The translations under genes were made by a program, and so were the position numbers. Of a DNA stretch of 64,000 nt, positions 41,253 through 49,984 are shown piece after piece. Source of the stretch: Candidatus Nanosynbacter featherlites (lineage in GTDB: Bacteria > Patescibacteriota > Saccharimonadia > Saccharimonadales > Saccharimonadaceae); NCBI RefSeq assembly GCF_005697565.1, contig NZ_CP040004.1:434001-498000 (forward strand). Direction: 5' to 3'. A model generated the notes under the pieces. That model saw only the letters and a list, made by a program, of their open reading frames with translations, was not told the DNA's origin and made no database searches. Every line of letters starts with the position of its first letter. The first letter of the stretch is position 1.

Positions 41253-41972
41253 CTAGTCAAGTAGGTAGCTTGAGTTGTATTTAAAGTTTGATTTTTTGAT
41301 ACTTGGCTTGTCATGAGCCTGCACTGCCAGCGTGATAGCTAGAGCAACTGCAACAACGCTGGTGATTGCGATCAACGTGATAGCCAATGGGCGTGATTTG
41401 TTGTAGCCATTGATGATCTTGCCGATGAAAAATATCACAACTACCAATACTGCCAAGCAGACGAGTGATGGCAAGAAGTTACCCAAGTACAGTGCTGTGT
41501 ATACTGAACCAGCATCTGAAACACCGATCAACAGCAACGAGCTAATCAATACACTAATGAGGTTTGCGACCAGTGGCAACGCCGCCAATACGATCATGAA
41601 CAAGCTACCATAGGTTGTCAGTTTGTAAGCCAATCGACCAGTGTAGCCGCTACGGTCAGCGGCAATTGCGCGTGTTACGCGGCCAAATAGGACAAATGCC
41701 AACACTGAAAATAGTACTGCCAAAATACTAACGGCCAAAATGTTTGCAGTGATCGAGCCGCTCAACATCAAACCAAATGACATCGCTTCTTTTGCAGACC
41801 ACATGCCGAACAACATTGGTACGAGTACTACACTGGTGATTGCAGCAAATGTTACTGAAACCATTGCTAATGCGTATTCAAATGTAAGCCATTTTGCTTG
41901 CGAAGCAGCGCGTGGAGCCATGTACTCAGCTTGCTCGACGACTGGAGTTTCTGTTGTTTTCAATTCTGCCAT
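41253..41972 (-). CDS. Polytopic membrane protein, 239 aa, unknown
   Basis: I do not recognise the family. From the ATG preceded by AAGGAGG, the protein has a short soluble start (AELKTTETPVVEQAEYMAP) and four to five hydrophobic segments (for example YALAMVSVTFAAITSVVLVPML, ILAVSILAVLFSVLAFVLF, LVCLAVLVVVIFFIGKII, LAITLIAITSVVAVALAITLAV), then a basic tail. The strong ribosome-binding site, own promoter (TACACT at 42003-42008, overlapping the uvrB stop) and strong terminator suggest a well-expressed gene. Confidence 0.65.
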   Translation of the reverse strand: MAELKTTETPVVEQAEYMAPRAASQAKWLTFEYALAMVSVTFAAITSVVLVPMLFGMWSAKEAMSFGLMLSGSITANILAVSILAVLFSVLAFVLFGRVTRAIAADRSGYTGRLAYKLTTYGSLFMIVLAALPLVANLISVLISSLLLIGVSDAGSVYTALYLGNFLPSLVCLAVLVVVIFFIGKIINGYNKSRPLAITLIAITSVVAVALAITLAVQAHDKPSIKKSNFKYNSSYLLD

Positions 41973-42000
41973 ATAATTCTCCTCCTTATTATGGTTATCT

Positions 42001-43977
42001 TTAGTGTACCATTGTTTGCTTAATTTCTGCAATCAAATCACGCAGCTCTGCGGCTTTTTCAAACTCTAGATTGGCGCTATGCAGCTCCATTTGACCGGTC
42101 AGTTCCTTGATCAGCGTTGGGTATTCGTCCTTTGGAATTTTCTTCAAATCAAGTTTTGGCTTTTTATCCGATTCTTTTTGCGGAATGATGGAGCGCAGGC
42201 CATCGTCAATCTTCTTCTGAATGGTTTGCGGCGTGATACCGTGCTCTTCGTTATATTGCTGCTGAATTTGCCGCCGACGATTCGTCTCATCAATCGCTCG
42301 GTGCATACTGTCAGTCACATTATCGCCGTACATCAACACCCGCCCATCGACATGCCGCGCCGCCCGGCCAATTGTCTGAATCAGTGCCTGTTCAGAGCGG
42401 AGGAAACCTTCTTTATCAGCATCCATAATCGCCACCAGACTGACTTCCGGTAGGTCCAGCCCCTCACGTAGCAAATTGATACCAACTAACACGTCATACG
42501 TTCCCAGTCGCAAATCTTTGAGAATATCGCCGCGCTCCAATGTGTCAATTTCACTGTGTAGATACGCCGTTTTCACACCATTATCGGTCAGGTAGGCACT
42601 CAGATCCTCAGCCATGCGCTTGGTCAAGGTGGTTACCAGCACGCGGTGGCCGTTGGCGATGGTCTGGCGAATCTCCTCCATCAAATCATCAACCTGCCCT
42701 TCGGTCGGCCGCACCTCAATCGGCGGATCAAGCAGCCCCGTCGGCCGAATCAACTGCTCAGCCGGCTTTGGTGAATGAGCAATTTCATAGTCACCCGGCG
42801 TAGCCGACACATAAATCGCCTGGTGAATATGCTGATCAAATTCATCAAATCTCAGCGGGCGGTTATCCAACGCACTCGGCAAACGAAAACCATGCTCCAC
42901 CAACACTTCCTTGCGCGCCCGGTCGCCGTTATACATACCGCGGACTTGCGGCAAGGTCATATGCGACTCATCGACCAGCAGCAACCAATCGTCCGGAAAA
43001 TAATCAATCAAGGTCGCCGGCTGCTCGCCCGGCTCGCGGTCAGTCAGATAGCGCGAATAATTCTCGATGCCTTTAACAAAGCCAGTTTCTTTGAGCATTT
43101 CTAGGTCATATTTGGTGCGTTGACTGAGGCGCTGTGCCTCGAGTAACTTGTCGTGCGACTCAAGCCATTTGAGCCGCTCGTCAAACTCTTTTTCGATACC
43201 GATGATCGCCTTTTCAATTCGTTCACGCGGCGTTGAATAGTGACTAGACGGGAAAATCGTCAGGTTAGCTGGCTGATCCAAAATCTCGCCAGTCAACGGA
43301 TCAATTCGCGTGAGTCTCTCGACCTCATCGCCAAAAAACTCCACCCGCACCGCCGTGTCCTGCCCGGCTGGGAAAATATCGACCACATCGCCGCGCACCC
43401 TGAAAGTGCCGCGCGCAAAATCAACGTCGTTGCGCTTATACTGAATGTCAGTCAGTAAGCGAATAAACTTATCCTGCACCCGCCGCTCGCCGACCGTCAA
43501 TTGAATCGCCATATCAGCGTACGTCTCCGGCGAACCAATGCCGTAAATGCAAGATACGCTCGCCACAATGATAACATCGCGCCGCGTTAGCAATGCCGAG
43601 GTCGCCGCATGCCTGAGCCGATCAATCTCATCATTAATCTTCGAATCTTTCTCAATGTAGGTATCGCTACTGGCGATGTAGGCCTCCGGCTGATAATAAT
43701 CAAAATAACTGACGAAATAATGTACCTCGTTGTCCGGAAAAAACTCCTTAAACTCAGAAAACAGTTGTGCCGCCAAAGTCTTGTTGTGCGCCAGCACCAG
43801 CGTCGGCACATTCCGCCGAGCAATAATATTCGCCATAGTAAACGTCTTGCCCGACCCCGTCACGCCCAGCAACGTCTGCTCGCGCTCACCCTGCTCCAAA
43901 CCATCCACCAGCTGAGCAATCGCTGTCGGCTGGTCGCCGGTCGGCTGGTATTTGGAGACGAGATTAAAGGCGCTCAT
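42001..43977 (-). CDS. uvrB: Excinuclease ABC subunit B
   Basis: 658 residues from [17 protein letters not shown]; eight upstream codons in the open frame run through the promoter and are rejected. Walker A is [40 protein letters not shown] is the beta-hairpin that clamps damaged DNA; helicase motifs [55 protein letters not shown] and QTIGRAARH follow. The C-terminal UvrC-binding domain is present ([19 protein letters not shown]). Divergent from the arginine leader. No uvrA or uvrC in the window. Confidence 0.96.
   Translation of the reverse strand: MSAFNLVSKYQPTGDQPTAIAQLVDGLEQGEREQTLLGVTGSGKTFTMANIIARRNVPTLVLAHNKTLAAQLFSEFKEFFPDNEVHYFVSYFDYYQPEAYIASSDTYIEKDSKINDEIDRLRHAATSALLTRRDVIIVASVSCIYGIGSPETYADMAIQLTVGERRVQDKFIRLLTDIQYKRNDVDFARGTFRVRGDVVDIFPAGQDTAVRVEFFGDEVERLTRIDPLTGEILDQPANLTIFPSSHYSTPRERIEKAIIGIEKEFDERLKWLESHDKLLEAQRLSQRTKYDLEMLKETGFVKGIENYSRYLTDREPGEQPATLIDYFPDDWLLLVDESHMTLPQVRGMYNGDRARKEVLVEHGFRLPSALDNRPLRFDEFDQHIHQAIYVSATPGDYEIAHSPKPAEQLIRPTGLLDPPIEVRPTEGQVDDLMEEIRQTIANGHRVLVTTLTKRMAEDLSAYLTDNGVKTAYLHSEIDTLERGDILKDLRLGTYDVLVGINLLREGLDLPEVSLVAIMDADKEGFLRSEQALIQTIGRAARHVDGRVLMYGDNVTDSMHRAIDETNRRRQIQQQYNEEHGITPQTIQKKIDDGLRSIIPQKESDKKPKLDLKKIPKDEYPTLIKELTGQMELHSANLEFEKAAELRDLIAEIKQTMVH
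42003..42008 (-). promoter_or_regulatory. -10 box of the 239-aa membrane-protein gene
   Basis: TACACT on the minus strand, overlapping the uvrB stop codon, about 30 nt before the ATG, with AAGGAGG in the short leader. Confidence 0.45.
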
Positions 43978-43986
43978 ATCATTACT

Positions 43987-43992
43987 ATTGTA
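43987..43992 (-). promoter_or_regulatory. -10 box of uvrB
   Basis: TACAAT on the minus strand ends 9 nt before the ATG at 43977, giving at most a 2-3 nt leader. Confidence 0.5.
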
Positions 43993-44021
43993 ACGCATCA
44001 CAATTTATATATAAAAATATT

Positions 44022-44049
44022 TTGAAAATCGCCCACAGTATGGTATGGT
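44022..44049 (+). promoter_or_regulatory. Promoter of the argL leader-argGH operon
   Basis: -35 TTGAAA (44022-44027), 16-bp spacer, extended -10 TGGTATGGT with hexamer at 44044-44049. The leader ORF starts 6 nt later at 44056, so the leader peptide would itself be translated from a leaderless mRNA. Confidence 0.6.
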
Positions 44050-44055
44050 AGCAAT

Positions 44056-44112
44056 ATGACATATCGACACAACATCGTTGTTCGTCGTCGCCGCTCTGAC
44101 TCAGAGGGCTAA
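44056..44112 (+). CDS. Arginine-rich leader peptide (attenuation sensor) of argGH
   Basis: An 18-codon ORF, MTYRHNIVVRRRRSDSEG, followed by TAA. Five of 18 residues are Arg, four of them consecutive (CGT CGT CGC CGC, 44083-44094). It lies between the argG promoter and an intrinsic terminator, the position of a classic attenuator leader peptide. Slow translation of the Arg run when charged tRNA-Arg is scarce would keep a ribosome over the first arm of the 1:2 hairpin. No ribosome-binding site is needed if the mRNA starts at the ATG. Confidence 0.75.
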   Translation: MTYRHNIVVRRRRSDSEG

Positions 44113-44167
44113 TTAGTCGTATATTTATTATAAAACTAGAGAGCCCTCGTCCGAGCGGCTCTTTTTG
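44095..44167 (+). promoter_or_regulatory. Attenuator: competing hairpins and terminator before argG
   Basis: 1:2 hairpin: CTCTG (44094-44098) with CAGAG (44102-44106). 2:3 antiterminator: GAGGGCT (44104-44110) with AGCCCTC (44142-44148). 3:4 terminator: AGAGCC-CTC (44140-44148) with GAG-C-GGCTCT (44153-44162), loop GTCC, one bulge, followed by TTTTTG. Segments 2 and 4 compete for segment 3. The arrangement fits arginine-dependent transcription attenuation: stalled ribosome gives 2:3 and read-through, free movement gives 3:4 and termination. Confidence 0.75.
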
Positions 44168-44187
44168 TTATCATAGAAAGGAAGGAT

Positions 44188-45450
44188 ATGGACCACGACG
44201 CGCCTCACTACACCAAGGTTGCCAGTCACGAAGCCGTGAACGGTGAGTTCGATACGTGTCTCTTGCTCTACTCGGGAGGCCTCGACACATCCGTCATGCT
44301 CAAGTGGTTACAAGAAAAATATAATTGCAAGGTCATCACCCTAACGGTCAATATCGGCCAAACGGTTGATGATCTCGACGCCATTGCCGAAAAAGCCAAA
44401 AAACTCGGCGCCATAGAAACCATCACGGTTGACGCCCGCGACCGCTTCGCCGATGAGCTGCTGTCGCTGGCCATCAAAGCCAACGCTGATTATCAAGGTG
44501 GCTACGCCCTCTGTACGCCACTCGGGCGCATCATCATTTCGCAATTGGCCGTCGAATATGCCGAAAAGTACAATTGCACAGTCATCGCACACGGTGCCAC
44601 CGGCAAAGGCAACGACCAAGTTCGCTTCGAAACCTACATCACCACACTCAACCCTAAACTCAAGATCCTGGCACCGGTACGTGAGTGGAGTATGGGTCGA
44701 GAGGAAGAGCTGGCCTACGCCAAGAAGCACCATATCCCCGTGCCGCACACCCAGGAATCACCCTACTCAACCGATGAAAACATGTGGGGTATCACCAGCG
44801 AAGGCGGCGAAATTGAATCACCATCGCTCAAGCCAAATTACCACGCCATTCTCAATTGGTGCTCGACCATCAAATACACGCCAGACGAAGCCGAGGACAT
44901 TACCATTGAATTTATCAAAGGTGTACCTGTCGCGGTTGATAACCGTCACTTTTCACTCCAGGCGCTCATCCAACACTGTAACCAACTCGGCCGCAAACAC
45001 GGTGTGGGCGTATCAACCCTCATCGAAGATCGACTGGTCGGGCTGAAGGTACGCGGCGTCTATGAAAATCCTGGCGCTGCCATTTTAATCGCGGCTCATC
45101 AAAAGCTCGAGCAATTGGTGTCGACCCGTGTTGAAAATGAACTCAAAGCCGAAATGGACAAAAAATGGGCGTATCTGACCTACGCGGCTCAGTGGTACGA
45201 GCCAGCCGTCCATCACATCAACGCCTACATTGATGACCAGAACCAAAAAGTCACCGGCACAGTGACGGTTCGCCTGTACAAAGGTACCATCACCGTCGTC
45301 AGTGTGGACTCACCACATTCGTTGTTTGATATCAATCTTGCAACATTTGATTCCAACGACGCATTCAACCAGAATTCGTCCGCCGGATTCATTGAATTAT
45401 ATTCACTAAGTCAGCGAACAGCTGAAGGAGCATACTCATATGGCAAGTAA
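44188..45450 (+). CDS. argG: Argininosuccinate synthase
   Basis: 420 residues. ATP pyrophosphatase loop LLYSGGLDTSVMLKWLQE, then GCTPLGRIIISQL-like text (LCTPLGRIIISQLAVEYA), IAHGATGKGNDQVRFE and LAPVREW, all ArgG hallmarks. It joins citrulline and aspartate using ATP. GGAAGG lies 3 nt before the ATG in a 76-nt stretch after the leader stop. It overlaps argH by 11 nt. No other arginine biosynthesis gene is in the window, so citrulline must be imported or come from an arginine-degrading pathway. Confidence 0.96.
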   Translation: MDHDAPHYTKVASHEAVNGEFDTCLLLYSGGLDTSVMLKWLQEKYNCKVITLTVNIGQTVDDLDAIAEKAKKLGAIETITVDARDRFADELLSLAIKANADYQGGYALCTPLGRIIISQLAVEYAEKYNCTVIAHGATGKGNDQVRFETYITTLNPKLKILAPVREWSMGREEELAYAKKHHIPVPHTQESPYSTDENMWGITSEGGEIESPSLKPNYHAILNWCSTIKYTPDEAEDITIEFIKGVPVAVDNRHFSLQALIQHCNQLGRKHGVGVSTLIEDRLVGLKVRGVYENPGAAILIAAHQKLEQLVSTRVENELKAEMDKKWAYLTYAAQWYEPAVHHINAYIDDQNQKVTGTVTVRLYKGTITVVSVDSPHSLFDINLATFDSNDAFNQNSSAGFIELYSLSQRTAEGAYSYGK

Positions 45451-46636
45451 ACTATGGCAATCAACCGCAACTGGCTCACTTCATCCATTAGTCGAGACAT
45501 ACACCGTTGGTGACGATCAGGTATTGGACCAGCACTTACTCGGTCACGACATTACCGCGACCAAAGCGCATGCTCACATGCTAGAAAAAATTGGCGTGCT
45601 GACCAGCGACGAATATCAACAATTGGCAGCCGCCTTGGACGAGCTGCTGAACGAGTGGAAAACTGGTGCCTTCACGCTCACCAGCGAGCACGAAGATGGC
45701 CACACCGCTATTGAGCTATATCTGACAGAAAAACTCGGACCAATTGGCAAAAAGGTTCATACTGGTCGAAGCCGCAATGACCAAGCCTTGGTGATGATGC
45801 GACTATTTATCAAAACGGAGCTTGAGGCAGTAGCCAAAAAGCTGGAAGCAGTCGCTCAGGCCTATGCTGGCAAAATTGCCGTCATTGGCCAGACCGAGAT
45901 GCCTGGCTACACCCACACCCAAAAAGCCATGCCAACCACGGTCAGTATGTGGCTTGGCTCATATCACGATGCGTTTCATGACCTCCAGCAATTGGTGGCA
46001 CACAGCATCACCGCCATCGATCAAAACCCGCTGGGTAGCGCTGCTGGCTTTGGCGTTACTCTGCCACTTGACCGCCAGATGACGACCAGTGAGTTAGGCT
46101 TCGCTAAAGTACAGGAAAATCCCATGTACTGCGGCTTGTCGCGCGGCGTGTTTGAGCTGATTGCCGTGCAAGCACTCAACCCAATCATGGTCTTTGCTGG
46201 CAAATTTGCCGAAGACATGTTGCTGTTTACCTCTCAGGAGTTTAACTATTTCAAGCTGCCTGTTACCATGACCACTGGATCGTCCATCATGCCGCACAAA
46301 CGTAACTACGACGTCTTTGAGATCATGCGCGCCACCGCCCACGCTTATCCAAACTACGCTTTGCAACTCCAAGCTATTTCGACAGGTGCCGGCAGTGGCT
46401 ATCACCGCGACTTGCAGTTGACCAAAAAGATCACCATGGATGCCTTCACGTCGGCACTCGACACTCTGGAAGTTCTGACACTCTGTGTCAGTGAACTGGA
46501 GGCTAACACTGACCGATTGGCTGAGGCGATGACCGATGAACTTTACACCGTCGCCAAGATTAACGAATTGGTGGAAAAAGGCGTGCCATTCCGCGACGCC
46601 TACCAGCAGGTCAAACAATCATTTCTGGGTGAATAA
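45440..46636 (+). CDS. argH: Argininosuccinate lyase (short form)
   Basis: 398 residues, about 60 fewer than typical ArgH. Motifs: HTGRSRNDQ, MPGYTHTQKAMPTTVSMWLGSYHDAF and TTGSSIMPHKRNYDVFE. The last is the fumarase/ASL signature, normally SSxMPQKKNPD; here it reads SSIMPHKRNYD, so two or three positions differ. The ATG lies inside the argG end, after GAAGGAG. It cleaves argininosuccinate to arginine and fumarate. The altered signature and missing C-terminal stretch may reflect family divergence in this lineage; activity is likely but not proven. Confidence 0.9.
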   Translation: MASKLWQSTATGSLHPLVETYTVGDDQVLDQHLLGHDITATKAHAHMLEKIGVLTSDEYQQLAAALDELLNEWKTGAFTLTSEHEDGHTAIELYLTEKLGPIGKKVHTGRSRNDQALVMMRLFIKTELEAVAKKLEAVAQAYAGKIAVIGQTEMPGYTHTQKAMPTTVSMWLGSYHDAFHDLQQLVAHSITAIDQNPLGSAAGFGVTLPLDRQMTTSELGFAKVQENPMYCGLSRGVFELIAVQALNPIMVFAGKFAEDMLLFTSQEFNYFKLPVTMTTGSSIMPHKRNYDVFEIMRATAHAYPNYALQLQAISTGAGSGYHRDLQLTKKITMDAFTSALDTLEVLTLCVSELEANTDRLAEAMTDELYTVAKINELVEKGVPFRDAYQQVKQSFLGE

Positions 46637-46669
46637 TTACAGATTTTTTACTGATTATCTGCTAAAGAT

Positions 46670-46699
46670 TTGACAAACACAAGCTTTTTGTGCTATAAT
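46670..46699 (+). promoter_or_regulatory. Promoter of the LOG-family gene
   Basis: -35 TTGACA (46670-46675), 18-bp spacer, -10 TATAAT (46694-46699), close to consensus. A ~30-nt leader with AAAAGG follows, so this unit is not leaderless. Confidence 0.8.
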
Positions 46700-46736
46700 C
46701 AAAAGATACGTGAATTAAAACATAAAAAGGCAGAAA

Positions 46737-47435
46737 ATGACAGACAAAAAAGATCTGGTGTGTATACCACGCGAAATTGAACTCCAAGCTGCGATGTTCC
46801 GTTTGGGTAATATTAATGAGGAAATTCAAAAAGGTTATGATATCCTCAAAAAATATCATAAGACAGTAACCTTTTTCGGTTCGGCACGCACCTGCCCAGA
46901 CAGCCCATATTACCAAGCTGCCAAAGAAGCGTCTGAGCGTTTGGCAAGCTTGGGCTATGCGGTTGTCTCTGGTGGTGGCCATGGTATCATGGGTGCCGCC
47001 AACGAAGGAGCCAACAAAGCGGTGCAAAAAGGTGCGCGCGCTGCTGGTGGTGAATCAATCGCCTTTAACATCAAGCTACCACACGAACAAGATTTGAATG
47101 AGTATGCAACCGAGTCGTTTGAGTTCCAACATTTTGCTCCCCGCAAAATTGTCATGACCATGTACGCTGACGCCTACATTTATTTCCCTGGTGGTTTTGG
47201 CACCTTGGACGAATTGGCGGAGATATTGACCTTGATCCAGACACAGAAAACTAACCGCGTGCCAGTCATCTTGTTTGACACGGCGTTCTGGAGCGATTTG
47301 GATGCTTTCTTCCGCGACCACATGTTAGCCGAATCAGCAATCGTCAAAGAAGACCTTGATATTTACACCATCACTGACAGTGTCGACGAAATCATCGACA
47401 TCGTTACCGCCAACAAAACCTATTGCGACCACTAA
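46737..47435 (+). CDS. LOG-family nucleotide phosphoribohydrolase (lysine-decarboxylase-like fold)
   Basis: 232 residues. The family signature is present: VTFFGSART, VVSGGGHGIMGAANEGANKA and FPGGFGTLDELAEILTLIQT (PGGxGTxxE). Members hydrolyse AMP or related 5'-monophosphates to free base and ribose 5-phosphate. A product of ribose 5-phosphate would feed the pentose phosphate genes nearby. It has the strongest promoter in the region. It overlaps the convergent 159-aa gene by 4 nt. Confidence 0.85.
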   Translation: MTDKKDLVCIPREIELQAAMFRLGNINEEIQKGYDILKKYHKTVTFFGSARTCPDSPYYQAAKEASERLASLGYAVVSGGGHGIMGAANEGANKAVQKGARAAGGESIAFNIKLPHEQDLNEYATESFEFQHFAPRKIVMTMYADAYIYFPGGFGTLDELAEILTLIQTQKTNRVPVILFDTAFWSDLDAFFRDHMLAESAIVKEDLDIYTITDSVDEIIDIVTANKTYCDH

Positions 47436-47911
47436 TCCAAGATGTCATCAACCCGCCGACAGATACCGCCATCACAAATGATGCGACTAACGGCTGGGTT
47501 GTGCGTCTGCGGATGATCCCGAAAACGACGGTAAATCTCCTGCCCCAGGGCAACTTTACCGTGTTTGGTGGTATTCCTACCAAGTGACAACTGATGGTGA
47601 TAGTTTTCAACAATGTCCACAGGATGAAAAGAAATAATGTACCCGTCTATGTCTGCCAGTACCCAGTCGCTAGCTTTGAAGCAGGCTCGCTTGTCGATTT
47701 CTGGAGCCACCGCCATCAGCGCCTGGTAGACTTCATTTGCTGTCGTATCACGCGGATCCAGCCCCAAAGCACGCAGCACACTATGTGTTCGCGCCAAAAC
47801 ATCCGACATCAACCGAATGTCGCTATCGTCACGTGTCATTCGATTTAGCTCCTGCAAGGCAATTTGTATGTTCGCGCCTTCTCCTAATAGTCGAGCCAAG
47901 TGTTGTGCCAT
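47432..47911 (-). CDS. Hypothetical protein, 159 aa
   Basis: I do not recognise it. Soluble, with a helical first half (LGEGANIQIALQELNRMTRDDSDIRLMSDVLARTHSVLRALGLD) and a second half with CFKASDWVLADIDGYIISFHPVDIVENYHH. It is the last gene of the fba-pfkB unit: AAAGGAG precedes its ATG within the pfkB end. It could be a regulator or a small partner of the sugar kinase. Confidence 0.6.
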   Translation of the reverse strand: MAQHLARLLGEGANIQIALQELNRMTRDDSDIRLMSDVLARTHSVLRALGLDPRDTTANEVYQALMAVAPEIDKRACFKASDWVLADIDGYIISFHPVDIVENYHHQLSLGRNTTKHGKVALGQEIYRRFRDHPQTHNPAVSRIICDGGICRRVDDILD

Positions 47912-47913
47912 GA

Positions 47914-48876
47914 TTATATACTCCTTTCCTGTAGCGGCATCTCGTGTAGACTAGTGCCTTTATATAAAATTCCCGCCTTAGCACTAATTTTCGCAACGAC
48001 GGCGCTGGAGTTTGCGCTGCCAAAAATAACCGACTCTCGCAAACTGCCGCCCTCTGCCCATCTACTCAAAAATCCTGAGGCAAATGCATCACCAGCTCCT
48101 GTTCTGTCGATGGCCGGGACGTCTTCATACATGCCAGCACGGACAATCGTCTTGCCATCGCTCGCCATGGAGCCGTTAGCACCATCTGTGACCAGCAGTG
48201 TCGGTACCAAATACAGCCCGTGGCGAATCAAACTCTCCAAATCACTTCCTTCAACAAGCTGCTGCATTTCCTCTTTATTGACAGTCAAAATATCTACATC
48301 TTGCAGCAAGCCAAGCAACAATTCGCGCTGCGCCAACTCTTTTTTGCCAGGATTAAAACAAATTTTGATGCCGCGTTCGCGCGCTTGAGTAAACAGTTTA
48401 CTGAGCGTTTGCATTTGTCCCGCTAGGTTGGAAACATACAGCCAATCCGCCTGAACATTTTCCAGAGAAAAATCGCTTGGATGATAGTGTGTGGAGGCAC
48501 CACGATAGGTCAAAATAGTCCGCTCGCCATTTGGCGCTAGGAGCATGACTGAATATCCCGTGTTGTATTTGTCAGAGAATTTCACTAGCTGCGTGCCAAC
48601 ACTTTCACTGTCTAGCGCGTCCAACACTGCCTGGCCTGCTGGATCGCGCCCAACAACCCCCATGAACTGCGTTTGATGACCCTGACGAGCAAAGGTGACG
48701 GCCGCATTAGTAGCGCCGCCGCCGGTAGAAAAATGAATCTGATTGACATCAATTTTTGAACCCAGCTCCAGACGCTGAAAACAACGTTCTGGGCTTTCAC
48801 AAACTGGTGCCAAAGCTGGCGAATGGCTCAGGAATACGTCTTGAACGGCAGCACCAATGGTAATGATTTTGGCCAT
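47914..48876 (-). CDS. PfkB-family carbohydrate kinase
   Basis: 320 residues, ribokinase-like fold. Motifs: FSTGGGATNAAVTFARQG near the N-terminus, GVVGRDPAGQAVLDAL and the C-terminal PfkB signature DRTGAGDAFASGFLSRWAEG with the catalytic Asp. The substrate (fructose-6-P, ribose, nucleoside, tagatose-6-P) is not readable. Position directly after fructose-bisphosphate aldolase would suit a phosphofructokinase-like role; the organism shows no other phosphofructokinase here. The ATG overlaps the fba stop (TAATG). Confidence 0.85.
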   Translation of the reverse strand: MAKIITIGAAVQDVFLSHSPALAPVCESPERCFQRLELGSKIDVNQIHFSTGGGATNAAVTFARQGHQTQFMGVVGRDPAGQAVLDALDSESVGTQLVKFSDKYNTGYSVMLLAPNGERTILTYRGASTHYHPSDFSLENVQADWLYVSNLAGQMQTLSKLFTQARERGIKICFNPGKKELAQRELLLGLLQDVDILTVNKEEMQQLVEGSDLESLIRHGLYLVPTLLVTDGANGSMASDGKTIVRAGMYEDVPAIDRTGAGDAFASGFLSRWAEGGSLRESVIFGSANSSAVVAKISAKAGILYKGTSLHEMPLQERSI

Positions 48877-49787
48877 TAGATCACCGCCCTTCCGCTTGAA
48901 CCAAATGCCATGATTTTTTCTTCGACGACTTTCTGGACTGCCAAATACACCTCAGGCATCAGCTTAACGATGGCATATTCATTCGGATTTTCACGCAAAG
49001 TTTTTTCCAGTGTGGTGCGGAAAGCGTAGCGCATGTCGGAGTTGATGTTTATTTTGGAAACGCCAATTTTTGCCGCATCTTCAAAGTAGTGCAGCGGTGT
49101 GCCCGACCCGCCGTGGAGCGAAATCTGGCAGTGCAGCGCCTCGCGGATACGTGCCAATAATTCCAAATCCAGCACTTTCGGCACTGGATATTTACCGTGC
49201 AAGTTGCCGACTGCCGCTGCAAAAGTATCAACCCCCGTCGCCTCGACAAACGCCCGCGCGCCGTCTGGTGTGGAAAAAGTCTTCTTGATCTCTTCATAAT
49301 CAATGGCTTCGGTATGAACGTTGGAGCTGCCGCCAAAATAGTGTGGCTCAGACTCAACCAGTGCGCCGGTAAATTTGGCATACTCCACAACCTCGCGAGT
49401 TTTGGCGATGATTTCCTCATCAGAAGCGTCGTGATTTGCCTGAGAAATGTCAATGTGCACAAACTCGTAGCCCGCATCAATGGCTCGTTTACAGCCCTCG
49501 ACCGTCGGTCCGTGATCTAGATTTAAGTACATCTCAATGCCGTATTCAGCCTTGTAGTTATCCACCAGATCGCGCACATTCTCCAGTCCCATGGCCTTCA
49601 CCTCGGCGTCTGACACTTCCACCAACACTGGTGACTGGAGTTTCTGTGCTGCCCGTGCCACGGCAATTAGCGTTTCTTGATTGTCAATGTTAAACGCCCC
49701 GACCGCAAAATGTTGCGCCCGTGTCCGCTGCATTAAATGACGCGCCCGCGTCGTGTTTTGTCGAATCTCTGAAATTGATAGTCCCAT
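48876..49787 (-). CDS. fba: Class II fructose-bisphosphate aldolase
   Basis: 303 residues from MGLSISEIRQN, chosen for AGGGGG just upstream. Zinc-binding and catalytic motifs: YLNLDHGPTVEGCKRAIDAGYEFVHIDIS, VESEPHYFGGSS (Glu/His), AAAVGNLHGKYP and ISLHGGSGTPL. It interconverts fructose 1,6-bisphosphate with glyceraldehyde 3-phosphate and dihydroxyacetone phosphate; a tagatose-type specificity cannot be ruled out. First gene of fba-pfkB-orf159. A TATAAT box lies ~25 nt upstream. Confidence 0.92.
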   Translation of the reverse strand: MGLSISEIRQNTTRARHLMQRTRAQHFAVGAFNIDNQETLIAVARAAQKLQSPVLVEVSDAEVKAMGLENVRDLVDNYKAEYGIEMYLNLDHGPTVEGCKRAIDAGYEFVHIDISQANHDASDEEIIAKTREVVEYAKFTGALVESEPHYFGGSSNVHTEAIDYEEIKKTFSTPDGARAFVEATGVDTFAAAVGNLHGKYPVPKVLDLELLARIREALHCQISLHGGSGTPLHYFEDAAKIGVSKININSDMRYAFRTTLEKTLRENPNEYAIVKLMPEVYLAVQKVVEEKIMAFGSSGRAVI

Positions 49788-49872
49788 ACTGCCCCCTAAA
49801 ATACTTATGCTAATTATATCAGGTACCGCGTACTGTGCCAAGGGATTTTGGGCATTTCCAAAGTAGTGTCGC

Positions 49873-49901
49873 TTGATTTTAAGTGAACTATGTGGTATAT
49901 T
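49873..49901 (+). promoter_or_regulatory. Promoter of cassette 3
   Basis: -35 TTGATT (49873-49878), 17-bp spacer, -10 TATATT (49896-49901); same class as cassettes 1 and 2. Confidence 0.72.
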
Positions 49902-49914
49902 ATATCTTATCTTC

Positions 49915-49961
49915 TGCTCGAAGTTCGTCTAAGGGTAGAAGTCGCCCTTTAGCTTCGAGCA
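49915..49961 (+). ncRNA. Nested-hairpin leader of cassette 3
   Basis: Outer stem TGCTCGAAG (49915-49923) pairs perfectly with CTTCGAGCA (49953-49961). Inner stem AAGGGT pairs with GCCCTT (one T-G) around an 8-nt loop. Relative to cassette 1 the outer stem changes A-T to G-C at one position on both sides, a compensatory change. The flanks share CTTYTGCTCRAAG with cassette 1. A GGAGG site follows. Confidence 0.75.
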
Positions 49962-49984
49962 CATTCTCTCTGAAAGGAGGGGAA

